A stretch of DNA of 64,000 nt from Purshia tridentata (lineage: Eukaryota > Streptophyta > Magnoliopsida > Rosales > Rosaceae), in assembly GCA_003254885.1 (NCBI GenBank), contig QANT01000869.1, forward strand, positions 1-64,000, read 5' to 3'. Positions 46,406-58,187 of the stretch are shown piece by piece. The position numbers and the translations under genes were made by a program. How positions within the stretch are numbered: position 1 is the stretch's first letter; the number at the start of each line of letters is the position of its first letter. The notes beneath the pieces are model-generated. The model had not been told where the DNA came from. It ran no database searches and saw only the letters and a list, made by a program, of their open reading frames with translations.

Positions 46406-47399
46406 ATTATAAATTTATGTGGGGAAATGAATGGTGTAAATGTAATACATAAAATTAAGGCACTATCTCTGTGTAGCTGGAAGTTTCTGTACAATACAAA
46501 GCAGTCTTTCTCCATATCATTTATTTTTGTATTGATGCTCATTTTATTGGTAGATAAGAGCTAAGAACTTCATTACCATAAATAAATAAAAAAAGAGATC
46601 TGAGAATACCAAGCTCCAAAGAACAGCCCTCAAGCGATTCTGATGGCAGCCAGGCCATTATGGCATAAACATTACATTTCCATTTGTAAATTTTCAGATC
46701 ATTTGCACTAGAATCTTACCAATTCGGCAAACTTGGCTCACAAGCAGACTTGACGGAAGAGTCGCTACTCTTACACATTCATATTTTTCAGCTCCCAGTG
46801 CATTAATTTTGAAAACCTCTGGCATTTTACTTTCTTTCTTTTTTTCTAGGCAATTTAAGAGACATTTTCCAGACTTGGATGAAGAAGTTAGCAAAGCAGA
46901 ATTGCATAGTCTGGCAGGATATATGAACACCATAGTGCTCAGAGCAAAAAACTGAACAACCACTCTTATCCTACACTTACGACTAAAGGCACCTGCCAAA
47001 ATGGGTCTTTATTTTGTCAAACATCTGAATATCACCAGACCTTCTGAATCTTTGAAATTCAGTCATGCGACAGTTTGATACTTCTACAGACCAAATGTAT
47101 GCCCGGAATAACAGAAATGTGTTAAGAATCTGACCTTGCAACTATAGTGGTTATACTTTTACTTTCATAACAATTCAAGAAGGTATTTCATGACCAAAAC
47201 TTCTACAAACAGCATGTAGAGGGATGAGCATATATACAAAGAAAATGAGTCACACGTCTAAAATTCCACTGGTACAATACAATGACAGCTTTTCGAGCTA
47301 CTACAACCAATAATAAGTTCTACTTTGCCAAGACATATCAAACTGACCATTTAAAAAAGTTCTAAATTTAACCACAAATAGAAAACCCACCAAAATCCT
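46406..47399. other. Space between two convergent genes
   Basis: This holds the 3' ends of FRS gene C (plus) and HUS1 (minus). A 101-codon minus ORF (46694-46999) has no recognisable domain and is more likely chance or 3' UTR. Confidence 0.5.
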
Positions 47400-48359
47400 T
47401 CAACTAGACCCTTGGTCAAGTACAGGAAGTCTGCAATGTAGACTGATTGATTTATCAGTTTGATGGGAACCAGGAATGAAAAATTGGAAAATCACAGTCA
47501 AGCAAGCTCCTTGTGGGGCAATCCCATAGAAAGTGCAGTCTGGCTTAGCCAAATAGCACTGGAGGCTCTTCCCAAAATGCTTTACACTCACTTGCACTGA
47601 CTGAGCATCTCCCCTTAAAACTGCCCTTGCTGACCGAGTTTGAGCACTCAGGTTTCTATCTTCAGGTGGAGCCTCATCTCGCTCACCGATGACCAAAAGC
47701 TTCTGAAACTCAGCACCAAGTGTGATTAATGTTGTCGAAATCTGAATGTGTAAATCTCCATACTTGCTTATGGAAATATTAAGCAAATCACCAACATGCC
47801 TCATCCGATCTACGAAGTTTTGCAACTGATTCAAATCTGGAACCTGAACCAGAGTCTGAGGCAAATCCTGAGCCATATCAAGAGCAGTTTGAAGTTCAAG
47901 AACCTGAGCTCTGGACAAAGGTTTTGAGATAGGCACATCCTGAATTACTGCAGATTTATAACCCTTGGTCTCAAAGGTAAGGAAAGGCATTGGTTGGGTA
48001 GAATTTGGAGGTAGCTTCTTCACCAATTTAATCTGGAGGCGATTGGCTGTGGGTCCGTTTCCAAATTCAGTACATATGCTGACACTGCTACGAAGAGCAC
48101 GGTGTAGAAGAGAAATGTCTATTGTAAAGGCAATGCGGTCCTCATTCTGGCTGGAGATGCGGTAGTCATCGAAAAGAGCTTCTTTGCGAAACTGGGCAAT
48201 GGATTGAATTCCATCACCGTTGAGAAGGTTGTGGAGGAAGATAGCATGGTCTCTATTCAGGTAGAGATGGCATATCTTTCCCATCTTGTCTAGCGCTGGT
48301 AAGAACCTCTTTTCTAAGAGATTTACACCATTCTCTGTCAGAAATGCCTTGAACTTCAT
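47400..48359 (-). CDS. HUS1: HUS1, checkpoint clamp subunit of the 9-1-1 complex
   Basis: One exon encodes 319 aa, close to the family length. ATG 48359 (MKFKAFLTENGVNLLEKRF) was chosen because HUS1 proteins begin MKF/MRF; an upstream in-frame extension is leader. The PCNA-like fold signature follows: LNRDHAIFLHNLLNGDGIQ, FDDYRISSQNEDRIAFTIDISLLHRALRSSV, QIKLVKKLP..LTFETKG and the C-terminal LQCYLAKPDCTFYGIAPQGACLTVIFQF. It forms the RAD9-RAD1-HUS1 ring that marks DNA damage and activates ATR signalling in the nucleus. The conserved C-terminal end near IPGSHQ-D suggests completeness. Confidence 0.95.
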   Translation of the reverse strand: MKFKAFLTENGVNLLEKRFLPALDKMGKICHLYLNRDHAIFLHNLLNGDGIQSIAQFRKEALFDDYRISSQNEDRIAFTIDISLLHRALRSSVSICTEFGNGPTANRLQIKLVKKLPPNSTQPMPFLTFETKGYKSAVIQDVPISKPLSRAQVLELQTALDMAQDLPQTLVQVPDLNQLQNFVDRMRHVGDLLNISISKYGDLHIQISTTLITLGAEFQKLLVIGERDEAPPEDRNLSAQTRSARAVLRGDAQSVQVSVKHFGKSLQCYLAKPDCTFYGIAPQGACLTVIFQFFIPGSHQTDKSISLHCRLPVLDQGSS

Positions 48360-50293
48360 CTCTCTGTGTCTGTTATTGCCTCTCTTCTCAGGAAATGATT
48401 GGAGGCAAGACAAGGGTTAGTGTATGTATTCATCGCTAGAAAATGTGATTATGCAATCTTAAGATGGTTCCTTAAAACATTAATTTTGGACCTATGTAAA
48501 TACTGTGCAATTTTGGAATGTTTCCTGGACTTATTATTGTTTGACACATGATATTTATGTTATTAAACAAATAAAAAAAAGCCTTAAAAAGCAGTAAACT
48601 GCAGAATTTAATGTCGCTTTTTAGAGTCGGTAATACCGATAGGGGGTGAAGCAAAATCTTCACCTGTATCCCTAATATTTCCACCGACGATATTTTTTAT
48701 AAATATCGGAAATCCTGATATGGTACCGAAATTCAGAGGAAAAAATTGAAAAAAAACGAAGAATGAGAAATTAAGCCAAATTAACCCTAATTTTCCATAC
48801 TCATCTACTAATTCAGAAACATAATATCTCTCTCTCTCTCTCGGGCGTCTGGTGTCTGTGCTCAAGCATAGAACGACTGATAGTAGAGATTGCCTTACAG
48901 AAATAGTTAGGTACCTAGAGTCAATCAAAATGCATAACTACAAAAGCATTGTATTAATGCTAACCAGAACCGAAATTCATGTGCTAATCATTGTTAAATC
49001 CAGTCTCTAAATGTAATGATGCATTTAACTGATTCCTAATTTGTAATTTGATTATATAACAATACAACAATATAGCATACGCTCCTATAACCATGAAATC
49101 GAAAATTACAATGTCCAATTACTTGTAAATGGCGATTCATTTGGGTAAACCATAACAAGCTACTACAAAGATAGTGTCATTTCTTTGCCGTCTGTTTGGG
49201 TGCTGAGAAAACTGAGCAGTTTTTCGACAATTATGTGTTTCTACTGTTTTAAAATTTAAGAGCTTTGCAGAATATCTATAATTATTTTCTTACATTTTCT
49301 AGGGAAACAAAGACAGGGTTTAGGGTTTTTGAATCTAACCTTTGGGGACTTGGGCTCCGTCAAGAAGTTAAGCTTTCAAAGCACCTCTGCTGTTGGACTC
49401 CGGGACTAGTTGGCGCCAATGCGTTGCGAATCTATAAAAAGGGACACAGCTTTGGAAATGAAGTAGATTTCGAGGGTAAATTTGTAATATCAAAATTAGC
49501 GAGAACTACGACAAGTTGTTTGAAATATATTATTTGGACCTTTCTCTTTGTTCCCTAAACGACATACCGGTTTTAGAGTTAGGAAACAACAAGTGGTATT
49601 TCTATCAGAAACAGATTGTCTATCAAATTTATAAACATTTTAATTAAGTTGACGGTCAAGATCTATTTGTCCCTATCATCTTCATCCAATCCATGCAATC
49701 ATATTATCTATATCTGTAGTATTATGGTCAAATAGTAACCTGCTAAAATATTTTTGAGAAGGTAACTTCATATGAATCATATATCTATTTGCTTTATATA
49801 GGTTGGATAAAGGGGCCATCACATAACAATGGAGTTCGTCACTTCTTTTAAAGCTCGGCCCAAAGTGATGAGTAAAATTTATGTAAAACGGACACATTAT
49901 ATCTTTCTTTCACAAAGATAGTATAAAACTCAAAAAAAGATTTCTGATTCCAACACTTAGCAGTTGTGAGAGGCAAGTACAATGTGTTTGTTCCACAAAT
50001 TTATTTATTTTAAGATTGGCAGATGAATTTTCTGACGAAGGAGATGGATGAAAAGAAGCAAAACACCTGCTCTCAAACAATATACAGAAAGACAAACAGA
50101 GGATCCAAATCCTTTCTAATTTGACCATTAGTAACAATTAACATATTGGTTCTAAGTCATGAATGACCATATTCAAATTAAGTACTTATATGATGCAAGA
50201 GGAATTGTCACATCTCACTGTTGCAATATTTCTCACATCAACTGCCCATTGGAGAAAGAAAGTTAAAGTTATACTCTATCCTTTATTAGACTC
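48360..50293. other. Upstream region of HUS1 and 3' flank of the PPR gene
   Basis: No supported gene. A CT repeat lies at about 48828-48841. A patch with CGATATT/AATATCGG words (about 48690-48722) resembles dispersed repeats but could not be assigned. The 97-codon plus ORF (49265-49558) has no recognisable domain. Confidence 0.45.
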
Positions 50294-52555
50294 TCACCAA
50301 TAATCTCTACATGAGCATGATCCCTTTTTGAAATGGTGGAACCTAGTTCCATCCCTAACAACTACTTCTCTGTCATACACCTTGGAGACCAACTTTGCCA
50401 TGCGGTGACAGTCCACACAGATTCTAAGGTTCTTCATGATTCTAAGGGTCACCCCAGGTTCTGAACTAATCAGCCCAAAGGCAATTGCTAACTTCTCACT
50501 ATGCCTGTAAACTGAACTCTCTTTATCCTCCTCCCCTATGTCAAGAAAAACCTCAGATGTGTCGGGTGAATACCCTGCAAACTTCAAGTCTTTAACCATC
50601 TCAACTAACTTTGAATATATTTTTTCAGATTGAGGATGTGACTGGTCCCCGGCAACAAACTCATGAACAATGCCATTCACCTCTATCAAGCTGCAACCAG
50701 GGATCTTCTTAATTCCCCTATTCATCATCATTTGTCTTACTTCGCGCAAGTTTTCCCATTTATTGCAAGCTGCATATATATTGCACAAGAGAACATAAAC
50801 AGCTCCGTTGTCAGGCTCCAACTTGAGCTTCTGCTTAGCTACAATTTCAGCCAGTTCTGCATCTTTATGCATTCTACAAGCACCAAGAAGAGCTCCCCAG
50901 ACAACTGAATTTGGTTTCATTGGCATATTCTGTATAACCTCGTACGCTTCTTTTAGATGTCCAGCTCGGCCAAGAAGATCCACCATGCACCCATAATGGG
51001 TAACAGTAGGCTCAATTCCATGTTGGGTGATCATACTAGAAAAAAGCTTTCTTCCTTTGTCTACCATGCCAGAGTGAGTACACGCAGAAAGAATGCCAAT
51101 GTAAGTTATCTTGTCTGGAGCTATTGAACATTCCCGCATTTGAGAGAACTTTTCAAGAGCTTCCTTACCAAATCCATTAATAGCAAGACCAACAATCACA
51201 GCCGTCCATGTAAATTTGTCCCTTTGAAGCATTGCAGTGAAAACACTTAGCGCTTTCTCAACATTTCCACACTTAAAATACATGTCTATTAAAGCATTTC
51301 TGACAAAGGTGTCATTCTTGATCTTGTTTTTGTCAATATAAGTTTTTATCCATTCTCCTAGCTCAAGTGCTCCTAGATGTGCACAAGCTGTTAGAATGCT
51401 TACCATGGTGTACTCATCTGGTTTTGTATTTGAAGTCTGCATCTCACGGAAGAGTTCCAAAGCCTCTTTAAACCGGTTCACCTGGATGTACCCATCAATT
51501 ATGGCAGTCCATGAAATAGAGTCTCTTTCTGGCATCTCATTGAAGTAGTTTCGAGCTAAATCAACTTGCCCTGAATTTGCAAACCCTTTAACAATGGTAG
51601 TCCAAGAAATTACATCCCTAGTTTTCATATTTCCAAAAATCTCAAGCGCAATATTCAATTTCCCACAAGATAAATACATATCAATCAAAGCATTTTCCAA
51701 AACTAAATTGGGTTCAATGAGGCACTCTTTGACATACTTATGGACCTGCTTGCCTGCATCTAAATCCTTCAATTTGGAGCAAGCTGAAAGCACCGAGACA
51801 AGAGTAACCGAAGTGGGAGATACTCCCTTTTCCTCCATGTCATTGAAAAGCTTTCTGGACTCATCAAACTTTTTGATTCTATTGTACCCAGAGATCATTG
51901 CATTCCAAGTAGTAACATCCGTCTCATAAATCATATCAAAAACCCCACGTGCCATATCAATTAGACCACATAGAGAATACATATGCACCAAAGCATTTTG
52001 AACAAAAACATTAGAATCAAACCCATACTTCAACACATGAGCATGCAACTCTTTCCCACATTGCAATGCAATCCCACGCTTAAATCCCTTCAACAAGAAC
52101 GGGAACGTATAACAGTCAGGCTTGACACTCATCCCCTGCATTGCTAAATACATAGAAACCCCATCTTGGGGGCAGCGTATCCTACTATAGCCTTTGATCA
52201 TGGTGTTCCAAACGAAAACACTTGGTTCACAAATTGTATCAAACACGCGACGGGCATAGTTCATGTCACCAAATTCGTGGATACAACAGAAGACAATGAT
52301 TCTGTTTTGCACGATTGGGTGTGATATGAGGCCTGTTTTGAATGCTTGGGCATGGATTTGCTTGAGTTGGTCCATGGACTTGTAGCTTTCAAAGAGAGTA
52401 ATTGGTGGGTTTTCAAAAGTGTGAAGGCGGTTGTGTGTGGACAAGTGGGTTGGAGCTATGGATGCCATAGAGATCATATTGTTGAAGGTTAAAGAATGGT
52501 GAATTGAAAAGCTAAAAGATGAGTAGAGCCACTGAGTTTTGGAGGCAAGTGGCAT
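50294..52555 (-). CDS. PLS-class pentatricopeptide repeat protein with E/E+ and DYW domains
   Basis: The intronless gene encodes 753 aa from ATG 52555 (MPLASKTQWLYSS); the upstream frame has no ATG. The basic, Ser-rich start suggests organelle import. PPR motifs begin near residue 110 (VFVWNTMIKGYSRI) and repeat through VTTWNAMISGY, VISWTTIVKGF, SISWTAIIDGY and FTWTAVIVGL. The E/E+ region follows (VVWGALLGACRMHKD..). The DYW deaminase domain has the active-site HSE in YRHSEKLAIAFGL, zinc ligands CVDCH and the terminal CSCRDYW. Such proteins bind organelle transcripts and edit C to U. It resembles Arabidopsis At3g15930 from memory; target sites are unknown. Confidence 0.95.
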   Translation of the reverse strand: MPLASKTQWLYSSFSFSIHHSLTFNNMISMASIAPTHLSTHNRLHTFENPPITLFESYKSMDQLKQIHAQAFKTGLISHPIVQNRIIVFCCIHEFGDMNYARRVFDTICEPSVFVWNTMIKGYSRIRCPQDGVSMYLAMQGMSVKPDCYTFPFLLKGFKRGIALQCGKELHAHVLKYGFDSNVFVQNALVHMYSLCGLIDMARGVFDMIYETDVTTWNAMISGYNRIKKFDESRKLFNDMEEKGVSPTSVTLVSVLSACSKLKDLDAGKQVHKYVKECLIEPNLVLENALIDMYLSCGKLNIALEIFGNMKTRDVISWTTIVKGFANSGQVDLARNYFNEMPERDSISWTAIIDGYIQVNRFKEALELFREMQTSNTKPDEYTMVSILTACAHLGALELGEWIKTYIDKNKIKNDTFVRNALIDMYFKCGNVEKALSVFTAMLQRDKFTWTAVIVGLAINGFGKEALEKFSQMRECSIAPDKITYIGILSACTHSGMVDKGRKLFSSMITQHGIEPTVTHYGCMVDLLGRAGHLKEAYEVIQNMPMKPNSVVWGALLGACRMHKDAELAEIVAKQKLKLEPDNGAVYVLLCNIYAACNKWENLREVRQMMMNRGIKKIPGCSLIEVNGIVHEFVAGDQSHPQSEKIYSKLVEMVKDLKFAGYSPDTSEVFLDIGEEDKESSVYRHSEKLAIAFGLISSEPGVTLRIMKNLRICVDCHRMAKLVSKVYDREVVVRDGTRFHHFKKGSCSCRDYW

Positions 52556-53473
52556 ATAAAGACACCGGATTCTGCATGGGTTTTCTCTTGGATATTGATA
52601 AAATGTAAAAAAGAGAGACCTACTTGCACTATTGCATATGTAAACACTTTGATAAGGTATTTTCGGGCTCAAATTTTGGTTAAGTTTCAAATCTTTAGTA
52701 GATGTGTTTGATTAATTTTCCTTCTTTAGAAATAAAATCAACCAACATGAAGTAAAGGACATCACCATTGACTGAGAAAGTTCTATCCAGTGAGGCAGTG
52801 ACAGATGCTTAGACCAAGACATTTTGATTCTCAAGCATTTAAAAATCCCAAGGGGACAGTTACGGCCTTATAGGAACCTCTGTCTTTTGTTTAGCAATCC
52901 GTATGCATGCATTAGAAAAGACAGAAAAAAAAAAAAAAAAAANAAAAAAAAAAAAAAACTCAAAAAGGAATTGTTTCTTTTTCAATTTATTTTTTTAGAA
53001 ATTTGCTCCCAACAAAAATTTGGTGAAATTTAAAAAAATAAAAAAGAATGAAAAAAAGAAAGTTAAGAAATTTACTGCTCCCACATATTTTTACCCTGAC
53101 ATGTACTGCACTTCTGACCATAACATCTTATTCAGTACGTCTTTATTACACCAGCATGCATATACTCTCTAATTATCAATCAAGTTTTTTTCATCAAGCA
53201 AATTACCTATTCATAAGAAAAGTAGTTAAATCAACCTGCTTCTAAGAAGGTACCAGAATCAATGAAGAAACATGATTACACTGGCCCAATATTTTTAGCA
53301 TATGATTTACTAAATCCAAGAATGTAAACAATTCCTATAGTACTAACATCAAATTTGGAACAGTAAGCATCCTATGATGAAAAAAAAAAAAAAAAAAGTT
53401 AACTTGAACCACTGAACATCTATGAATTATAAATGTGCCCATCAATCATCTACCTAAAAGAAAAAAATGAAAC
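52556..53473. other. Space between PPR and hAT-derived genes
   Basis: Contains the PPR promoter/leader, the 3' flank of the hAT-derived gene, a poly-A run with an undetermined base (about 52923-52960) and another A run near 53381-53397. No gene is seen. Confidence 0.6.
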
Positions 53474-55513
53474 CTATGCATAAAATTCCATTTTGACAAT
53501 AGAATCAGAAACTTCAAGTGTTGGTGGGTGTGGTAACAATCCGTATTGGAGCCAATCCTTAGCGCAGATAAGGGCCTCAAGATTCGCTGGACCCAACGAA
53601 CTCCGGTAACTATCCATTTTTTTAATTTCAGTGTCAAACACAGAGTCAGAGGCAACGGTAGACACTGGTATCGACAAAATATCACAAGCCATCTTAGAGA
53701 GAGTTGGGTACTTCCCTCTGTTCAGTTTCCACCAACCCAAAACATCAAAGTCTGGCACCCGGGGCAAAAGGGCCTCTTCGAGATACTGATCCAGTTCACA
53801 CTTCATTTGCTGGCCACCTGTGATATCAGAGATGTAAATTTCAAAGTCTGAAAGCCCATCCACGGTATGAAGAAGAGGCCCTTCTTGAGATGCTTCTTCG
53901 GATGGCTCTGCTTTGATGATGCCCTCACTCCCTTCTTCCATTGGGGTATCTGGTAAAGTAAGCATTTGCATCATATATTCAAGGAAGAGTTCATGAAGAC
54001 CATCGTCAACAATCCTAATCCATGTCTCAGCATTCTCACCATAGATTTTGGAGAAGGTGAACTCTACAAGTTTCATTTTGAACCTCGGATCCATAATTAC
54101 AGCAATTGCTAAAACAAGGCAGCAGTTTTCCCAATACTTGTCAAACTTTTCATGTAAAGGTCTGATCAAGAAGCTGACAAAGGGATCCTCACTCATGGCT
54201 GCATGCATAAGTTCAATTTGAATTTGCGATACTTCTGGAAAGAATGCATTTGCAGAAGGGTAGGCTGGGGTAGTCACAATGTTGGCTGCATCAAACAAAT
54301 ACTTCAAGTAGGTGCATAGAGTTTCTACCTGCCTCCAATCCTCCATCGACAAAATTATCTTGTAATCCGGATCATATGTATCCAAGCAAGAAAATACTTC
54401 CCTCAATTCACAAGCAGCCACCAGCATATGATAAGTTGTGTCCCATTTGGTTTTGTCATCAATTAAAAGGTCCTTTGTGCTAGGAACTTGAAGTTGCTGC
54501 TTCAGCTGAATAAACTTTTCTTCATGGGATTCTGAAGTTTTCACATACTTAACACTTTCACGAATTTTTGTGATTGTTTCACACATTGCCCCTAGTGCAT
54601 CTTGTGCAAGACGGCTAAGAACACGAGCATAGCAATTTCGTATCAATAACTGACTGTTGAGCATGTGTGGGTTCTTGACAGAAAGAAGCCCTTTAAGATT
54701 TCCAATTATGGTTTCATTCGAGAGGGACTGGTCAAGTGTGAGGGCAAACAGCCGGCCCTCCAGATTCCAGTGGGATAGGCAGGTCAAAATTGCTTGACTA
54801 AAGGTGTCACCTGAATCAGTAGATGGTACCATAACAACATTAAGGATTTGGCGATATGAATTCCAGTCACCATCAATGAAGTGTCCTGTTAAGAAAACAT
54901 AGCCCAGGTTCTGATTTGAAGTCCACAAGTCCACTGTAAGGCTGATCCGTCCAGGAGTTCCACTGATAAGATTCAAAAGGCTTTGCTTCTCTCTAAGGTA
55001 AATAGCCACACATTCATCGTTAATAGTGTTCAAGCTTGCCATGTTGAACTGAGGTTGAAGAGTTCGAACAAAATTGATAAATCCTTGTTGTTCAACAATG
55101 TGAAGTGGATACTCATGCATAATGATCATCTTCGCAATCTCATGGTTGCAGCGGTCCTGATCAAAAGAAATGCTCCCATATCCAGAACTTGCTCTGTAGC
55201 GCCGTTTTGGTGCATCAGTAGCCCCAGTTTTGGAGCCTGGTGTACATGCAGTCAGCTGATTTTTCTGACGGCTGACTGGGCAGATTCCCAAGGCAATATG
55301 TCGTTTTAGGTGGCTTGTGCCTGCCAGCTTTGAACCAGTAATGTAGGCAAAAGATCTTTTGCACTGCTTACAGCAAGCCCTAGTACATCCAGCCCCAACA
55401 GTTTCGATTGTGAAGTGCTCCCAGACAATAGACTTCTTTCTCCTGCGCTTGTTCGGCTGAGTTTCTGAACTGAGTACCCCATTATAATCAGTTGGGGTTG
55501 TAGGAGCATCCAT
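53474..55513 (-). CDS. DAYSLEEPER-like domesticated hAT transposase (BED zinc finger)
   Basis: A single coding exon of 679 aa from ATG 55513. A basic patch (NKRRRKK, about 21-27) precedes the BED zinc finger (about 28-77: CCKQC..HLKRHI). The hAT core has LTVDLWTSNQNLGYVFLTGHFID and ALTLDQSLSN, where hAT transposases usually have a D-NAS-N motif. SVKYVKTSESHEE and LQVPS are DAYSLEEPER hallmarks. The C-terminal dimerisation region is DQYLEEALLPR..FDVLGWWKLNRGKYPTLSKMACDILSIPVS. The long intact frame and spliced leader, with no terminal repeats noticed, point to a host gene. DAYSLEEPER is an essential developmental regulator in Arabidopsis that binds the Kubox1 motif; this orthology is inferred from sequence recall. 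Confidence 0.93.
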   Translation of the reverse strand: MDAPTTPTDYNGVLSSETQPNKRRRKKSIVWEHFTIETVGAGCTRACCKQCKRSFAYITGSKLAGTSHLKRHIALGICPVSRQKNQLTACTPGSKTGATDAPKRRYRASSGYGSISFDQDRCNHEIAKMIIMHEYPLHIVEQQGFINFVRTLQPQFNMASLNTINDECVAIYLREKQSLLNLISGTPGRISLTVDLWTSNQNLGYVFLTGHFIDGDWNSYRQILNVVMVPSTDSGDTFSQAILTCLSHWNLEGRLFALTLDQSLSNETIIGNLKGLLSVKNPHMLNSQLLIRNCYARVLSRLAQDALGAMCETITKIRESVKYVKTSESHEEKFIQLKQQLQVPSTKDLLIDDKTKWDTTYHMLVAACELREVFSCLDTYDPDYKIILSMEDWRQVETLCTYLKYLFDAANIVTTPAYPSANAFFPEVSQIQIELMHAAMSEDPFVSFLIRPLHEKFDKYWENCCLVLAIAVIMDPRFKMKLVEFTFSKIYGENAETWIRIVDDGLHELFLEYMMQMLTLPDTPMEEGSEGIIKAEPSEEASQEGPLLHTVDGLSDFEIYISDITGGQQMKCELDQYLEEALLPRVPDFDVLGWWKLNRGKYPTLSKMACDILSIPVSTVASDSVFDTEIKKMDSYRSSLGPANLEALICAKDWLQYGLLPHPPTLEVSDSIVKMEFYA

Positions 55514-57900
55514 CTCTAAGTAAGCAGGAGAAGTACTGTAACAGAGAATAAACAGATGTCACAAGAACAACCCATTTGATCTACCAGTAAAAGAAGAAAG
55601 CAAGACAAATTCAGCATCAGATAACAAAAATTCAGAAAAGAAAATAATATAAAATTTCAGGACACACGTGTAAGAGGGATTGGGGCCAATCAGCTATGGC
55701 GATCCATCTCGGTAAGCTAGTGTGAGTGCAGGGCTTACTTCACAAGGCACACGTTACGGCTCCTCTTACAATTAACTTGTCACAATAAACACTAATACCT
55801 AACCACTTGCAATCCCAGTCTGACAATCCTAAACATAATATATCTTATTACAATCTAATCTAAAACATTTCCATTTTAACATGTCAACATTTCCTTCATT
55901 TAAACATGCCCAACACTAATCTGACTATGTGAGCTACACTGCCACAATTTTTTTATGACTCGAACTTAGGACCTAAACCTTTACCCACCCCTCCAATGCC
56001 ACTTGAGCTAAAGCTCTTGGACCTACACTGCCACCATTTTGCTTTGAGGAACAGACATGGTGAGTTCCAGTAACCATTCTGTGTGACACTAGCAGTATTC
56101 AAAGTGAAGGATTGATCAGTAGCATTGTGATTGATCAGTAGAACAACCCATGAAAACGAATTAACATGAGCACACACCAACAATATGATAATCTTTTTGT
56201 TTTTTCTTTTCACAGCCCATGACAATTAACATGAGCATATCTCAACAAAATATGAAGCTTTTTTTTTTCTGTTCTTTTCTCTCCCTCCTATTTCGAATTG
56301 GGAATATTAAGCAAAGCCAAACCAACAATCAACCATAAAGTAACATCAGAACAAGTTCATTATAAATAAATAAAGTACACGTTTCATCTGCACCCTTACA
56401 ATAGATACATAAAGAGGGTACCAATACAGATCTTTTTTCATATTACTAGGAACCAAAGTTTTCTCCACAGGCTGTTGGTAGACCAAGGATTTTACCCACA
56501 TGAACCCAACTACATAGACATATGATCTAACAGAAGTCTAAAACATAGCATATCGACCTAGTGGCAGATAAATCTTACTCAGGTTCAACATAAAGATGCA
56601 AAATGCAAGAACTACAGAGAAATAGTCATTCCCATCATTCATCACCAAATGCAGGAACTACAGAGAAATAGTCCTTCCAATCATTCACAGCCTAAAAGCA
56701 TGAGTGTCACAATTCCAAGTACATCATGGTAAGAATTTGTAGAGATACAACATGACTCATTCTTATTCTGCAGCTTCCACCAAACCACACTAAGCAACAT
56801 GGCATGACAAGCAAATCCAATCGAGGACAACTTTTTAAATTGAATGATGAATTTCCACTATTTTATTAGTTGAATTATGAATCACTCTCATATGTAGACA
56901 AACTTACAAGTGAAATAGAATAAATAAAATTTTTTTTTTTTTAAACCTTGTTAAAGACAGAGCAGACATTATAGTGTAACCAAGACCAAGTAGTTATAAC
57001 TTAAGCCTTTCAATTGCCCCCGGGCCATGCGTTTCATTATAGGCCATTAAAGAAAAAGGAAAAAAAAAAAGTGCCCACTGGCTACAGAGTACAGAGACTG
57101 ACACACATGAAAGCAGATAACATGCATTTGTCATACTGAATGCCCAATTAGAAAACTTGTCCATCCTAAAAACTCAGCCCTGCTACACGTGACTTGTACC
57201 TTGCGCTGCAAGTACAAACTATTTATGCTAAATGCAATTGTACCTTGCACATTCTATACCATCAAAAAGTAGATTAAAAATGCATTCCGAGGATAGTTTA
57301 AAGTTCTTCGATCTTTTACGGCACATATTTACTTAAGACCAAAACAAAATAAAGAAAGTAATAGTTAATTACGCTTCAGCAGCAACCAAAACTTAAACTT
57401 AAACCCTAAAAACACAATTACTCACTCCGTAATTAAGCAACACATAAACACATACCTGCATTTGTTTATACATACATACGTACATACATGCATACATACA
57501 ACCACAGAAGTTAAGCAATGATAAAGCCCTATAATTTGAAAATTTATTTTAAGAAAGAAAAAAAACTTCGAAAAAACCCCGAAAGCTTAATAATTCATCG
57601 ACATTAAATGAAAACCCCAAAAGAAAATCCAAACATTCACAAGTATAAAAAAAAACATATTCAAGATCTAAATTTTTTAAAACGAAGGGGAAAACAAAAA
57701 GGAAAAAAAATTCTCACCGTCAATCGCAGCCCCGTGAATCCACAAACGGCCTCTACAACTCGAAATTTGAATATTATTTAATTCCGAATTCGGAAAAAGA
57801 AAAAATTTGAAAAATTGGGAGGTCGGAGAAGACGAAGTTGATGGGCTTGAGGTCGAAGGTTTTGAGCTTTTGGAGGAAAAACCCTAATGGACTAAAAAAC
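55514..57900 (-). promoter_or_regulatory. Long spliced 5' leader of the DAYSLEEPER-like gene
   Basis: No other gene is supported. Likely non-coding leader pieces on the minus strand end at donors near 57716 (GACG/GTGAGAAT) and 57465 (TGCAG/GTATGTG), and an acceptor (TTACAG) lies near 55540, just upstream of the ATG. A leader intron of about 1.9 kb would fit, but the exact combination is uncertain. The stretch also holds ordinary AT-rich sequence. Confidence 0.45.
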
Positions 57901-58179
57901 TAGGGCTAGGGCTATGAACTCTTAGGCCTTTTTGCGTAGTTTGGGGATTCAAAGAACGAAAGGAGTCGGCTTTGTGGCTTTGGGGTCCATTTTATATAAA
58001 TTTGAGTGATGGACCATTTGACCCATCCCTGTGGTCGTACACATAGAGCCCACCTTCGGTTCGATAGATCTCGACCGTTCGTTTCGTGGATCCCCAATCC
58101 GACTAGGAGTTTGGTTTTGCCGTGGGGGTTAAGAAACGGCTGGGTAAAGAAAGTTGTGGTTATGACCAACGGGGATTCG

Positions 58180-58187
58180 CCACGTGG
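58180..58187. promoter_or_regulatory. G-box (CCACGTGG)
   Basis: A perfect palindromic G-box, a bZIP/bHLH binding core, lies about 290 bp upstream of the likely transcription start of the DAYSLEEPER-like gene. Placement is suitable, but function is inferred from sequence only. Confidence 0.45.

Noticed and set aside
46694-46999. 101-codon minus-strand ORF
   Set aside because: No domain, signal or paralogue is recognised; it lies in the 3' flank of HUS1 between convergent genes.
49265-49558. 97-codon plus-strand ORF
   Set aside because: Not recognisable, starts without a plausible promoter and has no homologous partner in the window.
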